This document shows, piece after piece, positions 52,021 through 59,566 of a stretch of DNA of 64,000 nt. This stretch comes from Bacteroidetes bacterium 47-18 (lineage in GTDB: Bacteria > Bacteroidota > Bacteroidia > Chitinophagales > Chitinophagaceae): positions 117,306 through 181,305 of the forward strand of contig MKSF01000004.1 of the NCBI GenBank assembly GCA_001897155.1, read 5' to 3'. Position 1 is the first letter of the stretch. Each line of letters begins with the position of its first letter. The position numbers and the translations under genes are program-made. The notes beneath the pieces are model-generated. The model did no database searches and was not told where the DNA came from. It saw nothing but the letters and a program-made list of their open reading frames with translations.

Positions 52021-52521
52021 ATGGCTTTATCAACGGAAAATAATACGCTGCTGGATATATCGGCCCTTCATATGCCGGCCGGTACCAAAGTAGCCGTCAT
52101 CGCTACCCAGTGGAATGAAAAAATAGTGGCCGAGCAGGTGGCGGGTGCCGCCAGGATAGCCCGGCAGGCCGGTGTGGAGCTTGCGGACATATTGTATGTG
52201 CCGGGTTGCGTGGAGTTGCCGTATGCTATCCGCAAATACCTGGGCGCTGCTGCGGGCATCGGCGCGGTCATCGCTTTCGGAGCTGTTGTAAGAGGCGATA
52301 CGCCTCATTTTGATTATGTATGCAATATGGTATCGGAAGGTATCAACCACCTGAACCTGGCCATGGATGTGCCCGTGATATTCGGCGTGCTAACTGTGAA
52401 TACAGAGCAGCAGGCCTGGGAAAGGCTGGGCGGCGCGCACGGCCATAAGGGTGAAGAAGCCATGATCACGGCCCTGAAAATGATACAATTTGAACAACAA
52501 CTGTCATCCAGACACTCCTGA
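52021..52521 (+). CDS. ribH: 6,7-Dimethyl-8-ribityllumazine synthase
   Basis: 166 residues. Family motifs: VAVIATQWNEKIVAEQVAGA, VPGCVELPYAIRKYL, AFGAVVRGDTPHFDYVCN and VPVIFGVLTVNTEQQAWER. RibH joins a pyrimidine and a butanone phosphate to form lumazine, the riboflavin precursor, in a large capsid-like assembly. It is followed 3 bp later by rsmA. Confidence 0.95.
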   Translation: MALSTENNTLLDISALHMPAGTKVAVIATQWNEKIVAEQVAGAARIARQAGVELADILYVPGCVELPYAIRKYLGAAAGIGAVIAFGAVVRGDTPHFDYVCNMVSEGINHLNLAMDVPVIFGVLTVNTEQQAWERLGGAHGHKGEEAMITALKMIQFEQQLSSRHS

Positions 52522-52524
52522 CCT

Positions 52525-53286
52525 ATGAAACTGACTTTGAAAAAAGGATTGGGCCAGCATTTTCTTACCGATGAGAATATGTGTAAGAAGATCGTGGCGC
52601 AGCCGGATTATAAGCCCGGCATGAACCTGCTGGAGGTAGGACCGGGCGGTGGCGCCATCACCAAGTACCTGCTGGAAAGACCTGGTATCAACTACAAGGC
52701 TATCGAAATAGATGATGAGAAGGTGGCTTACCTGCCCACCATCCTGCCGGCCATTGCGGATAAGCTGATCCATGTGGACTTCCTGAAAGCGGAACTGCCT
52801 TTCGGGACGGAGAAATTCAGTATCATCGGTAATTTTCCCTATAATATATCATCCCAGATCATGTTCAGGGTCTATGACTGGAAAGCCTACGTGGAGGAAG
52901 TGGTGGGCATGTTCCAGAAAGAAGTGGCCGATCGTATCGCTGCCGGGCCTAACAGCAAAGTGTACGGCATCCTTAGCGTGCTGATGCAGGCTTTCTATAA
53001 AGTGGAATACCTGTTCGATGTGCCCCCGGGATGCTTTAACCCGCCTCCCAAGGTGATGTCGGGCGTTATCAGGCTGACCAGTTTGAATAACCCTCATGAG
53101 ATCGAGAATCCCGAACGGCTGAAAAAGATCGTCAAGGCGGCTTTTGGCCAGCGCAGGAAGACGCTGCGGAATGCATTGAAAGGCTTCTGGAGCAATGAGC
53201 TGATGCAGGATCCCATCTTTAATAAACGGGCGGAGCAGCTGACCGTGGAAGATTTTGTAGGACTGTATAAAATGAACGATAAATGA
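52525..53286 (+). CDS. rsmA: 16S rRNA dimethyladenosine transferase RsmA (KsgA)
   Basis: 253 residues. SAM-binding GQHFLTDENMCKKIVAQ and LLEVGPGGGAITKYLLE, the catalytic NFPYNISSQIMF, and VPPGCFNPPPKVMSGVIRL. It dimethylates two adenines near the 3' end of 16S rRNA during ribosome assembly. Overlaps the next gene by 4 bp (ATGA). Confidence 0.95.
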   Translation: MKLTLKKGLGQHFLTDENMCKKIVAQPDYKPGMNLLEVGPGGGAITKYLLERPGINYKAIEIDDEKVAYLPTILPAIADKLIHVDFLKAELPFGTEKFSIIGNFPYNISSQIMFRVYDWKAYVEEVVGMFQKEVADRIAAGPNSKVYGILSVLMQAFYKVEYLFDVPPGCFNPPPKVMSGVIRLTSLNNPHEIENPERLKKIVKAAFGQRRKTLRNALKGFWSNELMQDPIFNKRAEQLTVEDFVGLYKMNDK

Positions 53287-54227
53287 GACCCAGGGCATTG
53301 ATCATAGAGCCTGTGCACCAGGTATTGCTGGACAAGCTGCTTGCCTGCGGTTATGAATATACCCTCGTCAGACAGATATCGAAGCAGGAGGCGTTGGAAG
53401 CATTGCCTGCTTACCAGGGTCTGATCACTTCCAATAAGCTGTACGTGGACAAGGAGCTTATTGATGCCGGCAGCGGTCTGAAATGGATAGGCCGCATGGG
53501 CTCCGGTATGGAGATCATTGACGTGCCTTATGCCACGTCCAAAGGTATCCTGTGCGTCAGCAGCCCGGAAGGCAACGCGAACGCGGTGGCGGAGCAGGCG
53601 CTGGGTATGCTGCTGTCCCTGCTGCACAACGTGGTAAAGAGCCATAATGAGCTGCAGCATATGGTCTGGCAGCGGGATGCCAACAGGGGAAGCGAGCTTA
53701 GCTATAAGAAAATAGGCATTATCGGCTATGGTAACAATGGCAGCCTCTTTGCGGAAAAACTACTGGCAATGGGTTGTACGGTATATGTTTATGATCCCTA
53801 CGTCAGCGGTTATGAAAAGCCCGGACTGGTACCGTGCGCCAGCCTGGAGGAGCTCTATCCCCATATTGATGTGCTGAGCTTTCATGTGCCGCTTACAGAC
53901 CTGACCAGGCATTACTTTAATGACATCATGCTGGAGGCTGTCCGGAAAGACTTCTACCTGGTCAATCTTTCCAGGGGGGCGATTGTGGACCTGGCCGCGG
54001 TGGAGCGGGGACTGCTGTCCGGCAAGATAAAAGGTGCCGCCATTGATGTCTGGGAGCAGGAGCCGGTAACGGAAGTTTCCCGGGCCGGTCACGATATCTT
54101 TGCGCGTCTTATACAGCGTCCTGATTTTATCGGGACGGCGCATATCGGCGGCTATAGCCATGAGGCTACCTATAAGATGAGCTATTATGTGGCCCAAAAG
54201 CTGGAACCTTTATTGCGGCAGTCATAG
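53283..54227 (+). CDS. D-isomer-specific 2-hydroxyacid dehydrogenase
   Basis: 314 residues. NAD-binding KKIGIIGYGNNGSLFAEKLLAMG, and the catalytic Arg, Glu and His in LKWIGRMGSGMEII, AAIDVWEQEPV and TAHIGGYSHEA; the family reduces a 2-oxoacid to a D-2-hydroxyacid. Substrate unknown, possibly 3-phosphoglycerate-like. It overlaps rsmA by 4 bp. It is the last gene before the composition changes, so its end at 54227 sits next to the left border of the mobile element. Confidence 0.9.
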   Translation: MRPRALIIEPVHQVLLDKLLACGYEYTLVRQISKQEALEALPAYQGLITSNKLYVDKELIDAGSGLKWIGRMGSGMEIIDVPYATSKGILCVSSPEGNANAVAEQALGMLLSLLHNVVKSHNELQHMVWQRDANRGSELSYKKIGIIGYGNNGSLFAEKLLAMGCTVYVYDPYVSGYEKPGLVPCASLEELYPHIDVLSFHVPLTDLTRHYFNDIMLEAVRKDFYLVNLSRGAIVDLAAVERGLLSGKIKGAAIDVWEQEPVTEVSRAGHDIFARLIQRPDFIGTAHIGGYSHEATYKMSYYVAQKLEPLLRQS

Positions 54228-54303
54228 CGCCTATAACATCATATTAATAAAAGTCTTATTATAGTACGTTGATTTTCAGCATATTTAGTTACTATTTTAA
54301 AAT

Positions 54304-54343
54304 GTAGGTACAACATAAGTACAACAAACTAAAACCTACCTAC
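54304..54343. repeat. Short direct and inverted repeats at the left border of the element
   Basis: GTACAACA occurs at 54308-54315 and 54319-54326 (11-bp period); GTAGGT at 54304-54309 pairs with ACCTAC at 54334-54339, which is itself repeated at 54338-54343. The pattern resembles integrase arm sites or an attachment core but is short and unproven. Confidence 0.4.
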
Positions 54344-54820
54344 AAACCCATATAAACCAACCTTTGATATTTGGGCTTGCCTGTTTAATAATTGATATTC
54401 GGGTAGCTTGGAACAATAATAATCCCTGCTTGCTTTGGCATATCCATTCATCAAAAGCACTTCATTTAAGCACTCCCCATTAGGCAGAATGATATATCCT
54501 AATTGCCGTTTCCAATAATCCAACTCGTTTTTTACCTCTGTAAGAATTGTTACCCTTGTTCCGATGGGTGCAACCTGCAATAAAAATTCCCTGCTTTGTA
54601 ATCCATATTGCAACAATAAAGCTGACGGCAGTCGGCTTTTTTCTTCGTCCTGTTTCATCTTTCTATTGATATGCACTTCGGGTGCATCTAATCCGTAAAG
54701 ACGGATTTCTTTCCGCAATCGGGTGAACTCCTGCACTACATAAATGCTATCGGCATCTATGACTGCATCAATTTTATAGTGGGTTTCCACCCTGTATGGT
54801 GCTTTTGCGTTGTATTGCAT
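54329..54820 (-). CDS. Staphylococcal-nuclease-like (thermonuclease) protein
   Basis: 163 residues, no signal peptide. It follows the SNase fold: YKIDAVIDADSIYVVQ, the catalytic Arg and Asp/Glu region EIRLYGLDAPEV, LLQYGLQSREFLLQV, GTRVTILTEVKNELDYWKRQLGYIILPNG and LNEVLLMNGYAKAS. The ligand residues are roughly in place but the family has many catalytically weak members. Ca-dependent DNA/RNA cleavage is the usual activity. It is the outermost gene on this side of the element. Lack of a signal suggests a cytoplasmic nuclease. Confidence 0.85.
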   Translation of the reverse strand: MQYNAKAPYRVETHYKIDAVIDADSIYVVQEFTRLRKEIRLYGLDAPEVHINRKMKQDEEKSRLPSALLLQYGLQSREFLLQVAPIGTRVTILTEVKNELDYWKRQLGYIILPNGECLNEVLLMNGYAKASRDYYCSKLPEYQLLNRQAQISKVGLYGFVGRF

Positions 54821-54876
54821 TGATTTTCAACGTTTTAAATATTGTCTATACAAATTTAATGATAGAACTTTGCAAG

Positions 54877-54886
54877 TGCGTACGCA
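54877..54886. promoter_or_regulatory. Perfect 10-bp palindrome TGCGTACGCA before the 54918 gene
   Basis: Lies between a GAACTTTG (54865-54872, one mismatch to a -7 box) and the start codon. A protein bound here would affect the cassette's transcription. Confidence 0.35.
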
Positions 54887-54917
54887 ACGTATTTATTAAC
54901 TCATAAAATTTAAAAAA

Positions 54918-55721
54918 ATGGCAAGACAAAAAGGACTTATGAAGTATGTCGGAACGATTGGCGATGTTCGACACTTCAAAATAAAAGGTCAGCAAGGATT
55001 TTTTGCGGGTATGGTGGGCGGTCCTACCGCAGAGCAAGTAAAGACCGCCCCCGAATTTGAACGTACTCGTGAAAATATGAACGAGTTTGGCGGTTGTGCA
55101 AGGGCTGGAAAGTCCATAAGAACGGCACTTTCAGCGTTGATGTCGAAAATGGCAGACAGTCAAGTTACAGGTCGTTTGACTTCGGTAATGAAGAAAATAA
55201 ACTTGGAAGACGGAACGGAAGCAAGGGGTTACAGAAAGGTTGAAATCTCTACCCAAAGGACGTATTTGTTAGGCTTTGAGTTTGACAAAAAACTTTCTAT
55301 CAATGGGGTTTTCAATCCTCCTTATGATGTAACCCATACCGTTGCAAGGGATAGTGCGGATTTTATCATTGCTCCGTTTAACCCTGCGGATTTGGTTTCT
55401 GCACCGTCTGGGGCTACTCACTTCCGTTTAATCAATGCTTTGGCGGTTATTTCGGATTTCAACTACAATGCCACAACAGGAACTTATGAACCTGCGGACA
55501 ACGTAAACAATGAATTGAGTACCGTTGAATACTCGGCTTACATTCCGTTGAATACTGCGTATGCAGGTAGTACACTAACTGCAACGTTTGGCGGTTCGCC
55601 TACGCTCGGAACTGATGTAACGGTTATCCAATGTATCGGTATTGAGTTCTTTCAGGAAGTGAACGGAAACTATTACGCCTTTTCTTCGGGCAACTGTCTG
55701 AAAATTGAAGATGCGTTTTAA
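54918..55721 (+). CDS. Unrecognised beta-rich protein of the element cassette
   Basis: 267 residues. The N-terminus MARQKGLMKYVGTIGDVRHF then KIKGQQGFFAGMVGGPTAEQ, a helical middle (NEFGGCARAGKSIRTALSALMSKMADS), and a long beta-rich C-terminal half with many Thr, Asn and Val residues, ending in VIQCIGIEFFQEVNGNYYAF. I know similar sequences as conserved hypothetical proteins of Bacteroidota beside DUF5675 genes, without function. A virion structural, surface-fibre or secreted role is possible from the beta-rich form, but nothing proves it. It is upstream of DUF5675 with a terminator between. Confidence 0.75.
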   Translation: MARQKGLMKYVGTIGDVRHFKIKGQQGFFAGMVGGPTAEQVKTAPEFERTRENMNEFGGCARAGKSIRTALSALMSKMADSQVTGRLTSVMKKINLEDGTEARGYRKVEISTQRTYLLGFEFDKKLSINGVFNPPYDVTHTVARDSADFIIAPFNPADLVSAPSGATHFRLINALAVISDFNYNATTGTYEPADNVNNELSTVEYSAYIPLNTAYAGSTLTATFGGSPTLGTDVTVIQCIGIEFFQEVNGNYYAFSSGNCLKIEDAF

Positions 55722-55733
55722 AAACCAACAAAC

Positions 55734-55765
55734 GAAAGCCCCTCGCAAGTCTTGGGGCTTTTCTT
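55734..55765 (+). terminator. Terminator after the 54918 gene
   Basis: AAAGCCCC at 55735-55742 pairs with GGGGCTTT at 55754-55761, followed by TCTTTCT. It separates the first cassette gene from DUF5675, though read-through is possible. Confidence 0.6.
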
Positions 55766-55789
55766 TCTAAACTTTAAAATCAATCTTCG

Positions 55790-56242
55790 ATGAGAACAAA
55801 AATTTTAAGAGTAGCCGAAGGCAAGCAAAGCACATTAAGCCACCTTTATATTGATGATGTTTTCCAATGCTATTTATTGGAAGATAAAATCAGAAATGTA
55901 AAGCTACCAAAGCAAACCGCAATCCCGACAGGAAACTATACTTTACGGCTGAACACTTGGGGCGGAATGAATACCGACTATCGGCAGAAATTCCCGAAGC
56001 TCCACAAAGGTATGATTGAAATAAACGGCTTGCCGAATTTCAGTTTTGTATATATCCACATCGGGAACACATACAGACAAACCGCAGGTTGTCCGTTGTG
56101 TGGTTTCGGTTTCGAGTTTGTGAATGGCGACTATCAAGTTTTGCGAAGCAAAGATGCTTACCAAATGATTTACCCGAAGCTGTTAGCAATAGCACAAGGC
56201 AATGAAAAAAGTATCAGCATTGAAAACAAATTTCAATTTTAA
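55790..56242 (+). CDS. DUF5675-family protein
   Basis: 150 residues. The pattern fits DUF5675: VFQCYLLEDKIRNVKLPKQTAIPTG, RLNTWGGMNTDYRQKF and YIHIGNTYRQTAGCPLCG, where H90 and the G100-C101 pair resemble the active-site H and C of L,D-transpeptidase folds. No signal peptide is seen. If the fold likeness holds, peptidoglycan or another amide would be the target; this is unproven. It is followed by two small membrane proteins (13 bp and overlapping). Confidence 0.78.
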   Translation: MRTKILRVAEGKQSTLSHLYIDDVFQCYLLEDKIRNVKLPKQTAIPTGNYTLRLNTWGGMNTDYRQKFPKLHKGMIEINGLPNFSFVYIHIGNTYRQTAGCPLCGFGFEFVNGDYQVLRSKDAYQMIYPKLLAIAQGNEKSISIENKFQF

Positions 56243-56254
56243 AAGCGTGTATCA

Positions 56255-56521
56255 ATGGAAAATGCAATCACATTAAACATCGTGTTCGGCTCTTTGATTA
56301 GTATGCTCTTGGCGATTGTCGCCTACTTCATTAAACAACTCCACTCCGATTTTAAGAAAATGGAAAAGGATTTGACCGAAGTAAAAACAATGGCTTTGTT
56401 AATCAAAACAGAGTTCAAAAACAGTTATGATTTGCTTAATCACAAAGTCGATTATCTGGAACATCGTGTAAACAATTTAGAAAAAATCATTTTAAAAAAT
56501 TTCAACAATGAAAAGCAGTAG
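56255..56521 (+). CDS. Small protein with one membrane helix and coiled coil
   Basis: 88 residues. Residues 8-27 are hydrophobic (NIVFGSLISMLLAIVAYFI); the rest (KQLHSDFKKMEKDLTEVKT ... LLNHKVDYLEHRVNNLEKI) is a heptad-rich coiled coil. This shape is shared by phage holin-associated and spanin-like proteins but there is no specific family match that I can assert. It overlaps the next gene by 14 bp. Confidence 0.7.
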   Translation: MENAITLNIVFGSLISMLLAIVAYFIKQLHSDFKKMEKDLTEVKTMALLIKTEFKNSYDLLNHKVDYLEHRVNNLEKIILKNFNNEKQ

Positions 56522-56780
56522 TTTAAATTTAGTAGAGCGTGTCAAAGCTCCAACCCCGAAATGGTTTAAAATCATTCGGACAATCGGCATAACATTAACA
56601 GCCGTAGGCGGTGCAATCTTAACCGCACCCATTGCGTTACCTGCCACCATTGTAACGGTGGGCGGTTATTTGATACTTGGCGGAACTGTGGCAACTGCCA
56701 TTTCTCAAACGGCAATGCAGACCGATAATGACGAAGAAACAAAACCGAATGAAAACTTTAATGAACCCAAAAAAGAGTAA
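56508..56780 (+). CDS. Small membrane protein with two helices
   Basis: 90 residues. Two hydrophobic segments at about 22-45 and 48-68 (IRTIGITLTAVGGAILTAPI, ALPATIVTVGGYLILGGTVA) separated by a short turn, and a charged C-terminal tail (NDEETKPNENFNEPKKE). A holin-like form is possible. It starts inside the end of the previous gene (14-bp overlap), suggesting coupled translation, and is followed by a strong terminator. Confidence 0.7.
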   Translation: MKSSSLNLVERVKAPTPKWFKIIRTIGITLTAVGGAILTAPIALPATIVTVGGYLILGGTVATAISQTAMQTDNDEETKPNENFNEPKKE

Positions 56781-56811
56781 ACACAAAGTTTTTGTTTTTG
56801 GTTAATGTATG

Positions 56812-56840
56812 AAAACCTGCCCGATTGGGCAGGTTTTTTT
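56812..56840 (+). terminator. Terminator of the DUF5675 cassette
   Basis: A perfect 10-bp stem (56813-56822 with 56827-56836), a 4-nt loop and a T-run: a strong end for the plus-strand cassette. Confidence 0.85.
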
Positions 56841-56950
56841 ATTGCACCTGTTTACACTCTTTTTATAAATTGGTGCTTTTATATTGCCTTTATGTGTGGG
56901 TATTGGTGCGAATGTCGGGCAAGCGGTGGGAACTGTAAAGGCAAAAGAGC

Positions 56951-56967
56951 GTAGCCCGCAGGGCTAC
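56951..56967 (-). terminator. GCA-capped hairpin overlapping the DUF6943 stop codon
   Basis: GTAGCCC-GCA-GGGCTAC. The stem covers the stop codon of the minus-strand gene and is followed on that strand by GCTCTTTTGCC, a weak T-run. It may be a terminator or a hairpin of the non-coding type seen elsewhere in the element. Confidence 0.5.
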
Positions 56968-57386
56968 CGCTTTAAATGCCTTGCAATGTAAATGCGTTTG
57001 AGTTCGGAAATCAAAAGCAACTGTTCGTGTATGTGCCGTTCTCTTTGCTCCAAAGTTTTAAGCCTGCGAATATCATTTTTAAATACTTTTTCTTTGCCTT
57101 TCAAATGGCTTGCCTGTTCAAAAACGAAGTTTTTAAAATCGCCTATCCGAATGTAAGTGATAACCGAACCGATTAGGAACTGATGAAATGCTTTTGTTTT
57201 CCATAAGCCAAATAATAAGCTACGGTAAACGTCCAATTCTTCCGCATTACGGCAGGAAATGACAAAACAATTAGGGCAAGGGCTTTCTAACGGCTTACCA
57301 CTGTTTAAGCCTTTGGATAGGGCATAAAATTCAAAATCGGACTTTTGATTTTTGGGATTGTAAGTGATGATTTTAACGGCTTTCAT
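56964..57386 (-). CDS. DUF6943-like element protein
   Basis: 140 residues from the ATG at 57386; a TTG at 57395 is an alternative. The sequence FYALSKGLNSGKPLESPCPNCFVISC ... LFGLWKTKAFHQFLIGSVITYIRIGDF ... LEQRERHIHEQLLLISELKRIYIAR recalls the DUF6943 family, found widely in Bacteroidota conjugative elements; function unknown. The SPCPNC might bind a metal. The hairpin at 56951-56967 lies on its stop codon. Confidence 0.7.
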   Translation of the reverse strand: MKAVKIITYNPKNQKSDFEFYALSKGLNSGKPLESPCPNCFVISCRNAEELDVYRSLLFGLWKTKAFHQFLIGSVITYIRIGDFKNFVFEQASHLKGKEKVFKNDIRRLKTLEQRERHIHEQLLLISELKRIYIARHLKR

Positions 57387-57491
57387 ATCGCACAACTTTT
57401 GAGATTAGCTCCGTTCCTTTCATTGCTGTGGCTGAAAACCAAAACTTTTTTACAAAGAAAAAAAAGAAAGCCTTTTATCAGGTGGCGGGGC

Positions 57492-57603
57492 AAAAAATCC
57501 AAAAGGAAACGGAATAAGTCCCGAAGGGTGGCAAGGCAAAAAAATTAACTCTGCGAAGCACCTTATTTGCCTTGCCATTATGCCGTAGTCTTTTGGATTT
57601 TTT
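57492..57603. repeat. Nested inverted repeat with T-run
   Basis: Outer arms AAAAAATCCAAAAG (57492-57505) and CTTTTGGATTTTTT (57590-57603) enclose inner arms TGGCAAGGCAAA (57529-57540) and TTTGCCTTGCCA (57566-57577); all are perfect. The inner loop holds TGC-GAA-GCA (57552-57560), a mini-hairpin. Plus-strand RNA would end in a T-run. Confidence 0.75.
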
Positions 57604-57608
57604 TTTGA

Positions 57609-58419
57609 GCGTTGGCATTGAGCGTAGCCACCTACCTTTGCTTTCCTTTTTATTCTTTTTTCTTTTGGAAAATGTCTATTGACTTCCTTTTATTCCTTTG
57701 AAAAATCGCCTTTGAGCGTTGGCAATGGGGCAAACACTCCGCAGTAAAAAATAAAGCATACCATAATTTAAAGCGTTGGAAAAAAGCAAGGGTATGAGGT
57801 ACGAAATACGCTTGCTGTGCGGTGCTGAAATAATGTGTGAACGGAATGAAACGGAATAAATGCAGGTAGATTTGGCTTTCGCCTACCGAAATGTAATGTA
57901 GTGGAATGAGTGAACACTTTATTCAGCACATTGGCAATACAACTAATCAATGATTTATTTTTTTACTGCACCGCTGAAATGGGTGGTGGGGTGCTGTGGC
58001 TCAATGGGTGGGTGCGGTTGGGAAAAAAATACGGCTTCTGAACCCCGAAAAATATCAGCGTTGGCATTGTGCGGTTGGGATATTTTTTCGGGGTGAAGAC
58101 TATGGCATTGGATACTTAACATAATGTTATTATGGGACTTTTTTGCGTTGGCATAGTCGCCTATAAGCGTGGGGAAAAAGTACCATAATAACATTATGTT
58201 TAAGTAGCTTCCCTCATTTTTTATACTGGCATAAGCGAAACGGTGGTGGTGGTTGGAGTGTAGCGTTTTTTTGCTTTGTTTTTTAGTGTTGGGACAGCTC
58301 TTTGCAACCGCAGGAACGAGGATTGCAATGTGCTGTTGAGCGTTGGCAAAAAACAACGCAAAAAATATGACAGTTAAAAAATGGGGGCAATGCCATAGAA
58401 GACAGACGAAGCGTTGGCA
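57609..58419 (+). repeat. Seven direct copies of GCGTTGGCA
   Basis: At 57609, 57716, 57773 (GCGTTGGA), 58058, 58145, 58340 and 58411; the copies at 58057 and 58410 extend to a 23-bp identity (AGCGTTGGCATTGTGCGG then TTGGG). All lie on the plus strand with no even spacing. Confidence 0.65.
58113..58206. repeat. Large hairpin, near-perfect arms of about 31 bp
   Basis: TACTTAACATAATGTTATTA continued (58113-58143) is almost the exact reverse complement of 58176-58207, with one indel and one mismatch. The 31-nt loop contains one GCGTTGGCA copy. Each arm also contains AACATAATGTT, a small palindrome. Confidence 0.75.
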
Positions 58420-58479
58420 TTGTGCGGTTGGGGTCTGGATAAAGCCGTATTTTTTTTGTGCGGTGGCTGGGTGGGATTT

Positions 58480-59565
58480 TTAAAATGTATCTTCCGTTTC
58501 CAATTTCGTGTAATCAAGTTTGATATTTTCAATATCGTAAACACTAACTTCTAATGGTTTGAATTTATGCGGATTGAAGATTGCAAGATTTACACCACTT
58601 TGATACAATGAACTTTTAAATTCAATACCGTCAAAGCCCATTGATTTTATTAGCTCTGACAAATATTGTGTAGGTAAATAGTCTAATTCGCTGTCGCTTC
58701 TTCTTCTCGGTTTAGATAGTTCCTGTTCTAACTTATCAATGAAAGAACCGTGTATCATTACTTCTTCCAAAGACTGTAATTCTTCTAATTCCGCAAGTTC
58801 AAAAATATCATAAGTAGAATGACTTAAATTTATCACTCTTATATTTTCCTCAAGTCGAAATGTGCCTACGGTAACATAATCAAACAAACTTGCTCTTACT
58901 TCATATAAAGTCGTTAGAATGTCGTTTGCTAAATACAAATATGAAATACCATTTGGGTTTGCTCTACCACTCTTTGCCGATTTATTAGGTGGATTACCCA
59001 TTTCGCCAATAGCATAACCTTTAGGGTTATCGCTAATTCTTGCCCGATAATATTTTTTGCCCTTGTATAGTTCTTTTTGAAAGTGTCGGAATAGTTTTCG
59101 TAATTTTTCTAAATCCAATGGATTTTTCAAATGAAACCTGTTTACATTCTTAATTTCTTCTGAAAATTTATCCCAAGAAAGGAAAAGCGGTTGGTTTGCT
59201 TCTTCTTCATCTTGTTCATTTTGAAACCTTAATCTTACAGGGTCATCTAACAAGTGCTGATAATCGGCAATATCATCTTTAATAATTTCAGAGATAAGTT
59301 GCTTTACATTATCGGCATCAATTAAAGTCTGTGTAAAAACTTTTTGAGAAAAATAATCGGAGATTATTTGAGTTTCTAATGGTTTCCCATTTTCTGTATC
59401 AACAACAAACAAATCTAAAATACCCGCAAAATTACGGTTCAATTCAGAGGCTTCGTAAATAGAAACATTTTGCGATTTACAATAATCGCAATTTCCTATC
59501 GTCTTGTTATTCAAAATGATAGAATTTATGTATCGGCTTTCAAAGCAATTTATACAACAATTCAT
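58480..59565 (-). CDS. RES-domain protein with N-terminal zinc ribbon (putative NAD+-degrading effector)
   Basis: 361 residues. The start has C4-x2-C7 and C26-x2-C29, a zinc ribbon; residues about 45-160 are a helical domain; residues about 165-345 are a RES domain with Y-R174-A-R176, GRANPNGISYLYLANDILTTLYEVRAS (E222), VINLS and SMGFDGIEFKSSLYQSGVNLAIF (S318/S319): the Arg, Glu and Ser that name the fold. RES toxins of RES-Xre systems phosphorolyse or degrade NAD+. Here no Xre antitoxin is next to it; instead it is the last of a three-gene operon after sce7726 and sce7725 genes, 1 bp from the latter. The zinc ribbon may serve for target recognition. Confidence 0.85.
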   Translation of the reverse strand: MNCCINCFESRYINSIILNNKTIGNCDYCKSQNVSIYEASELNRNFAGILDLFVVDTENGKPLETQIISDYFSQKVFTQTLIDADNVKQLISEIIKDDIADYQHLLDDPVRLRFQNEQDEEEANQPLFLSWDKFSEEIKNVNRFHLKNPLDLEKLRKLFRHFQKELYKGKKYYRARISDNPKGYAIGEMGNPPNKSAKSGRANPNGISYLYLANDILTTLYEVRASLFDYVTVGTFRLEENIRVINLSHSTYDIFELAELEELQSLEEVMIHGSFIDKLEQELSKPRRRSDSELDYLPTQYLSELIKSMGFDGIEFKSSLYQSGVNLAIFNPHKFKPLEVSVYDIENIKLDYTKLETEDTF

Positions 59566-59566
59566 A

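Larger units (their letters stand above)
57387..58479. other. Structured non-coding segment of the element
   Basis: About 1.1 kb without a credible gene: the one longer open frame (57955-58356, minus) has poor coding character and covers the inverted repeats. It holds a nested inverted repeat (57492-57603), a large hairpin (58113-58206), and seven copies of GCGTTGGCA or a one-base variant (57609-58419), all on one strand. Such a region could be an origin of transfer or replication or a structured RNA. Confidence 0.7.

Noticed and set aside
57955..58356. Minus-strand frame of 133 codons in the non-coding part of the element
   Set aside because: Covers the 31-bp hairpin arms and GCGTTGGCA repeats; composition is odd (His-, Asn- and Pro-rich), without domain likeness, promoter or close neighbours. 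DNA structure explains it better, although a similar frame may be conserved for that reason.
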